64,000 bases of DNA from Bromus sterilis. Taxonomy: Eukaryota > Streptophyta > Magnoliopsida > Poales > Poaceae. The first letter of the stretch is position 1. Each line of letters opens with the position of its first letter. The DNA lies in the NCBI GenBank assembly GCA_950022295.1, contig OX465597.1:61677016-61741015 (forward strand), in the 5' to 3' direction. Shown here one piece after another: positions 23,401-34,500 of the stretch. Position numbers and translations under genes: made by a program. The notes below the pieces were generated by a model that saw only the letters and a list, made by a program, of their open reading frames with translations, was not told where the DNA came from and did not search any database.

Positions 23401-26400
23401 ACCCTATTACTACCGTCGAGCTTGCAGGCAAGCAGAGCCATTCTCTTCCCCAGATATCGTCTATCTTTCCGTACATTTCTTGCACTAGGCATTGTTACTG
23501 CTGCTGCTACGATTACAACCCTATTCAACTGCATAGCCTGATTTTTGTCGCCCCTTGATGTGCCTTCCTTTATCCTATGCTGCCTATTATTATTATTATG
23601 CATTATTCAACAGTGAACCCTGCGCATTGTTAGCTAGGATTAGATAGAGGGCCGTGATCACTCAGGGGAGTGAACGCGGATACAAATATTATAATTGCAC
23701 AGGTACGGTACAAAGCAGACACCGCCAAAGGCCCCTATCTGGGTTATGCCTAGTCACCTCAAGTGTGAGCTATCAAGGAGTAATCCTTGTACTCCACTCG
23801 AGGCTGACTTTGTCTTACCGCCATAGGGTCCTGTAAACGGTTGTCCTTCAGGTAAGAAGTCGGGCGACCCAACGGTGCCCGCGCGAGGTATTGCGACGGG
23901 ACGACAGGGAGGGCACGACCAGTGTACCGGTGTGCTTGGCCCCTGTTCGTTGGCCGCGAGAGTTACCAACCCACGAAAGTCGAGCTCCTCCAGGAGCACA
24001 CGCGAGACAAGGTAAGGAGACGGTTCACCTTGTTGGTAACCGCAGTGACTTGGTGGGACGACAGGGCAGGCACCGATGTACTGGTGGTCCTGGCTGCTGT
24101 CGTTGTCCGCGGGTCGGTTAAGTCGAGGCAACGATAACGGTTGTCACGCAGGTTAATTAAACTGCTAAATGGTTCAGTGAATGTCTTGAGTTGGCTATAT
24201 GCCATGTACGCACTACCTACCCGTGGGAACTACGAGTTATGGGCTCCTCCGCTTCTTAGTGTCGTCCGAGGACTCTTCAGACGTCAGCAGTACCGCGGCC
24301 TGCGCCGGGAAGTGGTGTTGTCTTATTTGCTCGCGCGGTGGTGTCTTATTTGTATTTGCTTTAACTTCACCGGCCAGCCACGCACCGTGCAGGAGTACGT
24401 TCGGGTTGGGGTCCAAGGCTCGGCGTACTTAGGATTTAGACCGGCGGATGACCTCTCTGTTGAGTTTGAAAGATGGGCTATGAAGTGTCGGATAGCCTCG
24501 ATGGAGCGTTCCCTAACAAGGTTCCCGCCACCCTGGAGATCCGTGCGTGTAGCGTAACACAAGTGCACCCCTGCAGGGAAGATTAATCTATTCGAATAGC
24601 CGTGTCCACGGTAACATGACGCTTTATGCTGAAGCTGGATCTTACCACTAAAAACTATTATTAAATTGTATGGTTCCGGGTTTTCTTCCTCGCGGGGATG
24701 TCGGGGAGGTGAACTCGGAGGCGTTGCTAATTATTACAACTTATTATTATACAATGCTGCAGCAACTTCTGCTGCATTGTTACTTTATGCTTTATATAAA
24801 CTGTTGGCTGATTCTTACCTCATGCTGCAAGACATCGTCGGAAGATGTTAGTCTTCGATAGGCCTAGCTTCTTACCCTTGCTCTGAATTTCTCTTTCAGT
24901 CCACTATATACAGCCTCTTCTTTCCGTTGATACAATGCATAATGCTTAGTAGCGGACGTAAGACTCGCGGGTATACTAGATACTCACCTGCTTTATTTCC
25001 TTTACTGTTTTGCCTGATCGGCCGCTGCAGCCGACGTTGGAGCTCAGGAGCAGGAGTACCCCGGAGGCGCCTACTACGACGTCGAGTTCCCCGTTGCCCA
25101 GGAGTAGATCGGTGGATCCCAGGCAGGAGGCCTCGCCTTTTCGTTCTGTATCTCAGATGTGATTTGTGCTAGCCTTCTTAAGGCAAAACTTGACTAACTA
25201 TGTCTGTACTCAAATATTATGGCTTGTATGACTTATATATTCGGGTCCGCGTGACCCCCTCTATTGTAATATATTTGTTTATCCTTTTGTGTTTAGTGTT
25301 GTGCTGTGATATTATCACCGTGGCACCCTAATCTCAGTCGTGTACCCTGTGTGTATGATTACTGTACACGGTCTAATTTTGGGGGCGTCACATTTGTCAA
25401 AGTCATCATCAGATTCTGCTCCATGGTCATCTTCCTCTTCTTCATCTTCATCACAATGTTTTGCTCATGTGTTTAAGTTGCAGCTCTGTTGTGTGGTCAA
25501 TAAAGCCTGAGAAAGGTGAATAATTCCTTCTTGTGAAATTGGTAATGCAGCACCAGTTCCACCAAGTGGGCTAGGTAATTGAATCTGCTCTTCATTAAAT
25601 GCTATCATGTTGAGTTGATCACCTAGATCCTCATTACTAGCAACAACAAGGATATTGATAATCTTTACATCACAATTCTCTAGCATTTGTTCTACTGCCT
25701 CATCAGAATTTAACATCTCTAACCCCTCCAACCCCTTCCCCGCATCCTTCAGATAATATAGAAATTGCTCTGCCACAATTCTATGTAGCTCAACCAATGC
25801 TAATAAAACCATAAAAGATAAGTCTGCAACACTGTATCTTTTTTCAAAATTATCTCTGCCCTCAAAATGAAGAATCACTTCCCTAATGTCTGGCTCCAAA
25901 CTGAAATGAAACATTGCTAATTAAAATGATTGTAAAGCGAATAGGCATGTAATGTACTTATAGCAAATAATCACTTCAATATGTCTTCAATGTTTGCTAT
26001 TTATACACTAATTCATATTTATACACTAATAGATAATTACAGCGACTTTCCTAAAATTAAAAAGAGAAAAATTGCAGCGACTATGCTAAAGTTGGAGTCT
26101 TGACAACAACAAAAATAGATTGTGACTTACTTTACGCCGCAGAAAGGAGAAGCCCATATGTGCCCGTTTGCAGGATCCGTGGCGATTTTCCTGGCCAAAA
26201 TCCTAGCTGATGCGTACTCCAGCGTGTACTGCTTCTTCGGCCATGGACGGGAGCAAGATGGAGCAGCCTGATCTTGCGCAGGTGGTTGGGGTGGCTGGGG
26301 CTGCGGAGGAGGTTGGGGAGGCTGCGGCTGCTGCTGCGTTGCGAAGCTGCCACTGCCCAGCCAGTTGTCGACCTCGGAGAAGTTACCTCCATCGCCGCCC

Positions 26401-26558
26401 GTGGCTGGATCCGCCTGCACGCCTCCGCAAGTGGTTGGATCCGCCAACGACTGCACGTCACCGCTGGCGACTGGTTCCGCCAACTGCACGCCGCCGCCAG
26501 TGGATGGATCCACCAACGACTGCACGCCGTCGCCGCCGCCTGGTTCCGCCGCCGCCAT
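20420..26558 (-). pseudogene. MULE transposase (mudrA-like), N-terminal part only, broken
   Basis: Exon A is 26558-26131 (Gly/Gln/Pro-rich start, ending SPFCGV). Exon B starts at 25900 (LEPDIREVILHFEGRDNF), runs to the solo LTR at 25392, and resumes at 20994 down to 20420. Removing the LTR and one TTTGT copy keeps the frame: DDDFDK joins SSSDFEIDRGE. The C-terminal part, DLCFTNVYEFRKALRNYHV, matches the start of the MuDR DNA-binding domain (a conserved F..a..FR.A...Y). Three lesions are visible: a TGA at 25465-25467 (a possible CGA-to-TGA change), the LTR insertion, and loss of everything after the start of the DNA-binding domain, including the DDE catalytic domain and the SWIM zinc finger. 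The product cannot transpose. Confidence 0.78.
20995..25392 (+). mobile_element. Solo LTR of a LARD/Sukkula-like retrotransposon (copy 1)
   Basis: It starts TGTAACACCCTCAG and ends GGGGGCGTCACA. TTTGT target duplications (20990-20994, 25393-25397) are perfect. At 4,398 bp it has no internal second LTR, primer-binding site, polypurine tract or gag/pol, so it is a single LTR left after LTR-LTR recombination. Two other copies of the family are in this window. Long coding-less LTRs with TG..CA ends and 5-bp duplications fit the LARD class known from barley (Sukkula); the family name is inferred from memory. Open frames inside are chance. It disrupts the MULE transposase gene. Confidence 0.8.
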
Positions 26559-26602
26559 AGGTTGTGGGGTGAGGAGGGAAGAACGAGAGAAAGGGGAAGG
26601 AG

Positions 26603-26882
26603 GAGAGCTCGAGCTGGTCAGGGGACGTCGTTTTGACCTGGTCGGGGGACGGCACCGTTTAACGGCCGTGAGCGGGCGTCAGGGCCCGTGCCGTCCGCAC
26701 GTGCTGAGGTGGCCCTGACATGTGGGGACAGGATGTCATAATCCGGGTTAACTCGACGCCAGCGAGCGACTAGCGTTTTTTTTAAACAAGCCCTCTGACA
26801 TGGTAGTTATCAGAGACATTTTTAAAACTGGTAGTTTTCCGTAACGACGACCCGAATACTGGTAGTTTTTTGCTATTTACTC
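26603..26882 (-). repeat. Right TIR of the MULE
   Basis: The complement of this segment matches 17366-17645, beginning GAGTAAATAGCAAAAAACTA. It lies directly upstream of the transposase ATG (26558), so it is its presumed promoter. Confidence 0.92.
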
Positions 26883-27030
26883 CTACTTGTACAAATTAAA
26901 GATTTCGGAAAAAATTCCATTTTAATTAGATTTTATGACACGTTCATTTGGTGGGATTGAATTTAGAGACATTACAACTGGACCAACTGCAGAGAACCAC
27001 CACATTGAAACAAAGATTTGTAGGAAAGAC

Positions 27031-27162
27031 TATTTTACAATTTTGTATCAGAAAACACTGATTCTCTCATTCTCTATTTTACGATTTTGTATCAGAAAAC
27101 ACTGATTCTCTTACTCTTTATTTTACGATTTTGTATCAGAAAACACTAATTCTCTCTGTGAT
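27031..27162. repeat. Three tandem copies of a 44-bp unit
   Basis: Units start at 27031, 27075 and 27119 with TATTTTACGA (TATTTTACAA in the first) followed by TTTTGTATCAGAAAACACT. Copies differ by only a few bases. Confidence 0.9.
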
Positions 27163-27199
27163 TACAACAATTGCTATATTCTTTCACTGTGATTTTTGT

Positions 27200-27370
27200 T
27201 AGGAAGATAGCAGAGACGTAAATGCTCACAAGTACGCACATACACTCGTCCCTATAAACGTACGCACGCATACCCTAACCCTGTAAGCACCTTCAAAAGA
27301 CTGATCTCGATTCAGCGAGTCTTGAGATTGAATAAAATCACCACAAGCGCTTCGTTGTCGACGGGAATTG
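27200..27370 (-). mobile_element. Probable Au-SINE 3' fragment
   Basis: The string CTAACCCTGTAAGCACCTTC, followed by AAAGACTGA, CTTGAGATT and TCGTCGACGGGAA-like sequence, resembles the complement of the 3' part of the grass Au SINE. The tRNA-derived head with A and B boxes is not visible, so it would be truncated. Identified from memory of the family only. Confidence 0.45.
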
Positions 27371-28278
27371 AGACCCACGGGCAAGTATTTTGCCTTGAGG
27401 ATGTCAAACCACGGTGTGCCCGGGCCAGCATTAAGAATCTGTCACCACCACTTAATAATCAAGCATTTGTTCATGAGCGCAGTATTGATAATTCTCTTAG
27501 GACGGCAGATCCGCCCGCATTTGACCATGCGGTAATTCCTTTTATTGTTCCAGAAGTTCCAGTAAAAAGCACCCATGTGCTTGTGTAAACCAGCATGTTC
27601 TTGTCAAAACCAGCATGGATACGATCACGGAGGAGGTAGAAACCCATGAGGTACATGGGGAGGAGGGACACGCATTGATGAGGCACATCTCCCTGACTTG
27701 CTAGTGGCAAATTAAGCATCCAATAACTTGTTCAACTCTGACTGACTGGTGCGAGAAGAGCCCTACTACACTGCTATTGCTAGTGGCAATTAACGGACTC
27801 AGTCTCTAGGGCCATTTTCTATTTTGAACACCCTAAACAAGACACTTGGATAGGCTTCAAAGTGGAGACGCTAATTTGTTGATATAGACGCTTGTTCTCG
27901 GGATCCTAATCACAGAAAGGTTTTGAGATTTGGAGGAGTGGCAGTGTATATGACCGCATTGAATTGTAATTCCAGATAAAGTGGGAAAAGGAATATACAA
28001 CGGCGCTCAATATTAGCATGACATGTGTGTGATTCGTTAGGTGTGGCTGTAGATATTTTATTCTGTCCAGGGAAATTTCTTTGCACTGAAGTGCAGTAAA
28101 AGGAGTGTGCATGCTGCTGCAGCACCACTTGTGCTGACTCGCAAAAAATAAAGCACCACTTGTGCTGCTGCTACGAAACTACACGAGGCAATCACGAGGA
28201 ACGAGGCAATCACACAAGACCAGAAATATATACGGGCAGGGCAAGGGCTGGCTACTTACCAACCAAACCAAGAGGGGC

Positions 28279-31200
28279 ATGGCAATGGCAGAGGGGGTCA
28301 TGAGTTTGCTAATTTCATTTCTAGCCATCCTGACGACCGCCATGGCTGCCGCTAGCGACGAGGCCGCCTTGCTTGCTTTCAAGGCGCAGGCCAGCAATGG
28401 CGGCTCGCTGGCCTCCTGGAACAGCAGTGCCGGCTTCTGCAGCTGGGAAGGCGTGTCATGCAGCCACCGGAGGCCGCTGCGGGTGGTGGCGTTGAGATTG
28501 GATGGCGCCGGGCTCGCGGGAACACTCTCCCCAGCCATTGGAAACCTCACGTTCCTGCAGACGCTCAACCTGAGCTTCAACTCCTTGCACGGGGAAATTC
28601 CAGCAAGCCTTGGCCGCCTCCACCGCCTGCAGAGGTTGGACATGGGAGACAACTCCTTCTCCGGCGAATTTCCTCTGAACCTTAGCTCCTGCATCAGCAT
28701 GACCAAAATGGTTTTGCGCAACAACAAGCTTGGCGGCCGCATCCCAGTTGAGCTCGGCGAGAAGCTCACGTCCCTGGAAGTGATCTCAATGAGTAACAAC
28801 AGCTTCACAGGGCTCATCCCGGCGTCGTTGGCCAATCTGTCCTATCTGCAGTTCCTCGATCTCTCAAGTAATCTGCTGGGGGGCTCAATTCCACCAGGGT
28901 TCGGAGGCATCAACAACATGCGGTATTTCAATGTCGGTCAAAACAACCTCTCTGGTATGCTTCCACCTTCTCTCTACAACTGCTCATCACTGAAGTATTT
29001 TAGTGTACTGCAAAATATGTTGTACGGAAGAATTCTGGATGATATTGGCAACAAGTTCCCCATGATGATTTCTCTTGCATTGGGTGGTAATCAGTTTACG
29101 GGAACTATCCCTTCCTCGGTGTCCAATCTATCTAACCTCATAAGTCTTGCCCTCGGGGACAGTAGATTAAGTGGGTATGTGCCTCCCACATTGGGGAAGT
29201 TGGGAGCACTCAAATATCTCCACTTGTCTCACACAAATCTTGAAGCGAATGGTAACAAGGGGTGGGAATTCATCTCTTCTTTGGCAAACTGCAGCCAGCT
29301 GGGGTTCTTGTCACTCGGCAGCTACTCTTTCCAGGGATTTCTGCCAGCTTCAGTTACGAACCTCTCAACGACTCTCGAGCAGTTATACTTAATGGGCAGT
29401 AGGGTCTCCGGGGTTATTCCTGCAGACATAGGCAATTTGGTTGGTCTCAAAAGGCTTGCAATAGCAAATAACAACATATCCGGAGTGATCCCAGAGAGTA
29501 TTGGTAAGCTAGAAAATTTGATTGAGCTAGCCTTGTACAATAACAGCTTGTCTGGCCTCATACCATCATCTCTAGGAAATCTATCGCAGTTGAACAGGCT
29601 TTATGCATATTATGGCAACTTGGAGGGGCCAATTCCAGCAAGCCTAGGGAAGTTAAAAAACCTTTTTGTACTTGATTTGTCAACAAATTACAGGCTTAAC
29701 GGTTCAATACCAATGGAGATATTGAAATTACCTGGCCTTTCTTGGTACTTGGACTTGTCATACAATTCCCTATCTGGATCCCTTCCTTACGAAGTTGGCA
29801 GTTTAGTAAATCTTAACCAATTGATTCTATCAGGAAACCAGTTATCAGGAAAGATACCCGACAGTATTAAGAATTGCGTAGTTTTGGAATGGTTATTATT
29901 AGACAATAACTTGTTTGAGGGAAGCATACCGGAGTCACTGATGAATATAAAGGGGCTAAGTAAACTGAATCTTACGATGAATAAGTTATCTGGTATTATT
30001 CCTGAGTCCCTTGGTAGCATAGGAAACCTGCAAGAACTATATCTAGCACACAACGACTTGTCAGGATCAATCCCAGCAGTTCTGCAGAATTTGACATCAT
30101 TGTCCAAATTGGATGTATCCTACAATGATTTGCAAGGCGATGTGCCAAATAGAGGTGTTTTCAGAAACATCACTTACTTAGCAGTTAGTGGGAATATTAA
30201 TTTGTGTGGTGGTACACCTGAACTTCACTTGGTTGCATGCTCCAGAAGCCCATTAAACAAGAACAAGAGAAAGATGCCGAAGTCTCTTGTAATTTCCCTA
30301 GCAGCAGCTGGAGCAATCTTGCTGTCACTTCTAGTTATTCTTCTTGTTTGGATACTTCGCAAGAAGCTCAAACAAAGCCAGAGGTCAATAGTGCAATATC
30401 CCAGTGCTGATGACAATTATGAAAGAATCCCCTATCATGCATTACTGAGAGGAACTAATGAATTTTCAGAAGCCAACTTGCTTGGGACAGGAAGTTATGG
30501 TGCGGTTTATAAGTGTGTTTTGGACACTGAGGAAAGAACATTGGCTGTCAAGGTGTTTAATCTTGGTCAATCCAGGTATTCCAAGAGTTTTGAGGCTGAG
30601 TGTGAGGCCATGAGAAGGATACGACACCGTTGTCTCATCAAGATCATTACTTCTTGTTCGAGCATCAACCATCAAGGTCAAGAGTTCAAGGCATTGGTTT
30701 TTGAGTTCATGGCCAATGGTAACTTGGATGGGTGGCTTCATCCAAAATCTCAAGACCCCACGACAACGAACACTCTCAGCCTTGCCCAGAGACTTGATAT
30801 TGCTGTTGATATTGTGGATGCAGTAGAATATCTGCACAACTATTGTCAACCATTGGTGATCCACTGTGATCTTAAGCCAAGCAACATTCTTCTTGCTGAA
30901 GACATGAGCGCACGAGTTGGAGACTTTGGCATATCAAGGATCCTTCAAGAAAATACAAAAGAGGGGACACAAGCTTCTTATAGCTCAACTGGAATTAGAG
31001 GTTCCATTGGCTATGTTGCTCCAGGTGACTGAAACTCTTCTGATTTTATATTTTAATTTTTACCTGAATATGGAATGCTAAACATAAAACTTTGTATAAC
31101 TGCAGAGTACGGAGAAGGCTCTGTCGTCTCAACGGTTGGTGATATTTATAGTCTTGGCATATTGTTGCTTGAAATGTTTACCGGAAGGAGCCCAACAGAA

Positions 31201-31521
31201 AGCATGTTCAGAGATTCATTGGATCTGCATAAGTTTGTTGAGGATGCTCTTCCAGATAGAACATTGGAGGTAGCTGACCCAACAATGTGGCTGCACAGCG
31301 GACAACATGATAACACTACAAGTGTTAAAATCCAGGAGTTATTGGCTTCAGTGTTGAGGCTTGGCATATCCTGCTCAAAGCAACATCCTCGAGACCGAGC
31401 ACTGACGAGAGATGCAACGGCAGAGATGCACGCAATCAGAGATGCGTACCTGAAGTTCACATGGGAGCATGGAGCAGAGCGAGAAGCCTCGACTAGAGAA
31501 ATCAAGAATGGCGTTGCATAA
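28279..31521 (+). CDS. LRR-XII receptor kinase (FLS2/XA21-type), intact
   Basis: A 1,053-residue receptor kinase encoded by exons 28279-31024 and 31106-31521 (81-bp intron, GT...TGCAG), inside the kinase domain as is usual in this family. I chose the Met at 28279 because a signal peptide follows at once; the frame is open upstream for 39 codons. Order: signal peptide (1-25), LRR N-terminal cap with the CSWEGVSC pair, about 23 extracellular LRRs, Cys pair (LCGGTPELHLVAC), membrane helix near 669-694, and kinase from about 733. Kinase motifs: GTGSYG, AVKVF (Lys 758), HCD (Asp 864), DFG (882-884) and APEYG. HCD marks it as non-RD, typical of pattern-recognition receptors. It probably senses a microbial or endogenous peptide at the cell surface; the ligand is unknown. 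A LINE lies about 25 bp after the stop codon, so its native 3' UTR has been displaced. Confidence 0.93.
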
Positions 31522-34500
31522 ACAAGCTAGTACAATGAAGTGATCGCCGACTCAGTTATGTACCAGGGGCACGACCTTTGGGAAGGTCGCTTTTGGTCCC
31601 TCGCGCCCGCAGCGGCGCCCATCTTTTATTTCCGTTGTTTCATTAGGAAACTGTTAATCATCCCATGTATTTGTTTGCTGCTAAGTCTCCCTGGAAACTG
31701 GTGCTCGGTCATCCTTTTATGAATCAAACCTCGTTTTCTATCCTTTCGTGGAACGTCAGGGGCTTAGGTGACCCTCTTAAGTGTAATGAAGTTCTAGCAG
31801 AGATCATTTCCTCCAAACCCTCCATTGCGCTCCTACAGGAATCCAAACTCGAACTCCCCTCTGACGCTAAGATTAAGTCCTTCACGCCTCGCTTACTTGA
31901 CCACTCTATCCATCTTCCTGCTATCGGCTCGTCTGGCGGCCTGATCTCCTCTATTAACACAAACACCCTGTTGTTGACTAGTCACTACCACCGTACCTTT
32001 TCCACGACTCTCTACCTCGCCTGCCCGTACGCCCCCTCCCAACGACTCTTAAAACCCTCCTTCCTAACCGAGCTTGCTGACATAGCACCAGACAACGATA
32101 CCCCTTGGCTAATCATCGGCAATTTTAACCTTCTCTGCTTCGCACACGAAAAGAACAACTCTAACTTCCATGCCTCGGAAGCCCATATGTTCAACCAGAC
32201 CATCACCAATCTTAATCTCATCGAGCTCCCGCTACTCGGCCGATCTTTCACGAGGTCAAACAACAGGCTCAACCCTACTCTTGAGCGTCTTGATAGGACT
32301 TTTATCAACCTCGCGTGGGAAGACTGCTTCCCAAACTCAAGCCTTTCCTCCCTCACCCGATTTACATCGGAGATCGGACCATGTTCCGCTAATGGTGAAC
32401 GTTTCCTCACACATCCCTCGTTCTCGCCTCTTCCGCTTTGAAAGCTTCTGGACCGCTCACTCGGCCTGTCAAAGAATCGTTTCGGAAGTCTGGCACTCAA
32501 ACAACGTCCTCGCGGCCTCTGACCAGCAACTCGCCTCTGCTCTTAAAAGCACTAGGTCCAAACTTAAAGCTTGGTCCAAAACGCTCTCGGCTGTGTGCCC
32601 GCGTGAAACGGAGTGTAAAATCCTTATCGCTAGGATTGACCACCTTGAAGAAAAGAGAACCCTCTCCCAGCCAGAGACCACGCTCAGAACCATCGCCATT
32701 GCCGCTCTTCGTCGCGCCATCTGCCAAAAAAGTCATTTTTTGGAAACAGCGGGGAAAAGTCAAAGCTTGTGTGGAAGGTGATGGAAACACCAAAGTTTTT
32801 TAAGTCTCCGCCTCCCAACGCTTCCGCTCTAATAAAATCTCCATCCTTGAAGAGTTCTCAGGCCACGGTCAAAAAGCTTCCATCCTCAAAACTTTGTACC
32901 AAAACCTAATCGGGTGCACCAAAACTACACTCTGGTGCTTCTCTCTCGATGAACTCTATCCTTCCTCCGTCCTGCAGCTCTCTAACCTTGATGAAGCCTT
33001 CACCCCTCAAGAAATCAAGGATGATTTCTTCTAGTTGAACCCTAACGCTAGCCCCGGCCTGGACGGTCTAGGTCCAGGTTTCTACAGACGTTTCTGGTAT
33101 GACATCAAGCATTTAATTTTCCCTTTCTTTGACGACTTCTCCAACCTGGTCTCCCACGTCAACCGCTTCAATCAAGCCCACCCAATCCTTCTCCCAAAAA
33201 AGAACTCTTCTAGGTCTCCAGATGAGTTCCGACCAATCTCCCTCCAAAACTGACCTCCCAAGGCTGTCGCTGAAGCTATTACTAACCGCCTCAAACCCCT
33301 CATCCGGCTCCTGGTTCATGAGGACCAAACCGGTTTCATCTCCGGCAGGAACATTGCAGAAAACTTTATCTATGCCGCTGACATCCTGTGACGCCCCTAA
33401 AATCAGACCGTATACAGTAATCATACACGCAAGGTACACGATCGAGATCAGGGACTCACGATGAGATATCACAACACAACTCTACAAATAAAATAATACA
33501 AGTTGTTTAATACAAGCCAGGGGCCATGAGGGCTCGAATACAACAGCTCGAGAGCAAAAAGTTAGCGGAAGCAATAGTATCTGAGTACAGACACAAGGGT
33601 ACAAGGTTGCCTTAAGAAGGCTAGCACAAAATCAACACCCGATCAAAAAGGCGAGGCCTCCTGCCTGGGAACCTCCAAACTACTCCTGGTCAAAGGGGAA
33701 CTCGACGTCGTAGAAGGCATCGGGGATCTTCATGTTGCGGTGGTCGGCATCGGGAACTCCTGCTCCTGGGCTCCAACGTCGACTGCAGCGGCCGATCAGG
33801 CAAAACGGTAAAAGAAATAAAGCAGGTGAGTATCTAGTATACCCGCGAGTCTTACGTCCGCTACTAAGCATTATGCATTGTATCAACGGAAAGAAGAGGT
33901 TGTATATAGTGGACTGAAAGACAGAAATCCAAAGCAAGGGTAAGAAGCTAGGCCTATCGAAGACTAGCATCTTCCGACGATGTCTTGCAGCATGAGGTAA
34001 GAATCAGCCAACAGTTTATATAAAGCATAAAGTAACAATGCAGCAGAAGTTGCTGCAGCATTGTATAATAATAAGTTGTAATAATTAACAATGCCTCCGA
34101 GTTCACCTCCTCGACATCCCCGCGAGGAAGAAAACCCGGAACCATACAGTTTAATAATAATAGTTTCTAGTGGTAAGATCCAGCTTCAGCATAAAGCGTC
34201 CTGTTACCGTGGACACGGCTATTCGAATAGATTAATCTTCCCTGCAGGGGTGCACTTGTGTTACGCTACACGCACGGATCTCCAGGGGGGCGGGAACCTT
34301 ATTAGGGAACGCTCCATCGAGGCTATCCGACACTTCATAGCCCATCTTTCAAACTCAACAGAGAGGCCATCCGCCGGTCTAAATCCTAAGTACGCCGGGC
34401 CTTGGACCCCAACCCGAACGTACTCCTGCACGGTGCGTGGCTGGCCGGTGAAGTTAAAGCAAATCCAAATAAGACACCACCGCGCGAGAAAATAAGACAA

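Larger units (their letters stand above)
17366..26882. mobile_element. Mutator-like element (MULE), 9.5 kb, MuDR-like layout
   Basis: Terminal inverted repeats of about 280 bp run from 17366 to 17645 and from 26603 to 26882, both ending in GAGTAAATAGCAAAAAACTA. They are flanked by CTACCTGTAC (17356-17365) and CTACTTGTAC (26883-26892), a 10-bp target duplication with one mismatch; Mutator elements usually make 8-11 bp. The TIRs differ at only a few bases. The left TIR leads into a plus-strand GRF-zinc-finger gene (ATG 17735) and the right TIR into a minus-strand transposase gene (ATG 26558), so each TIR probably carries a promoter, as in maize MuDR. A second plus-strand gene lies between them. 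A solo LTR (20995-25392) was inserted later; without it the MULE is about 5.1 kb. Confidence 0.9.
26893..28278. other. Region between the MULE and the LRR-XII receptor gene
   Basis: It includes a 44-bp tandem array, a probable SINE fragment and the 5' flank of the receptor kinase. A GCACCACTTGTGCTG direct repeat lies at 28121-28135 and 28152-28166. AAATATATACGG near 28226 is a weak TATA-like site. No gene is seen. Confidence 0.5.

Noticed and set aside
20995..25392. Several open frames of 60-190 codons inside the LTR that recur in all three copies
   Set aside because: They recur only because the LTR copies are homologous. They overlap on both strands, break at different places in each copy and show no protein domain.
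28162..28278. Upstream start of the LRR-XII receptor at 28162
   Set aside because: It would add 39 polar residues before the signal peptide. The Met at 28279 is followed directly by a hydrophobic secretion signal.
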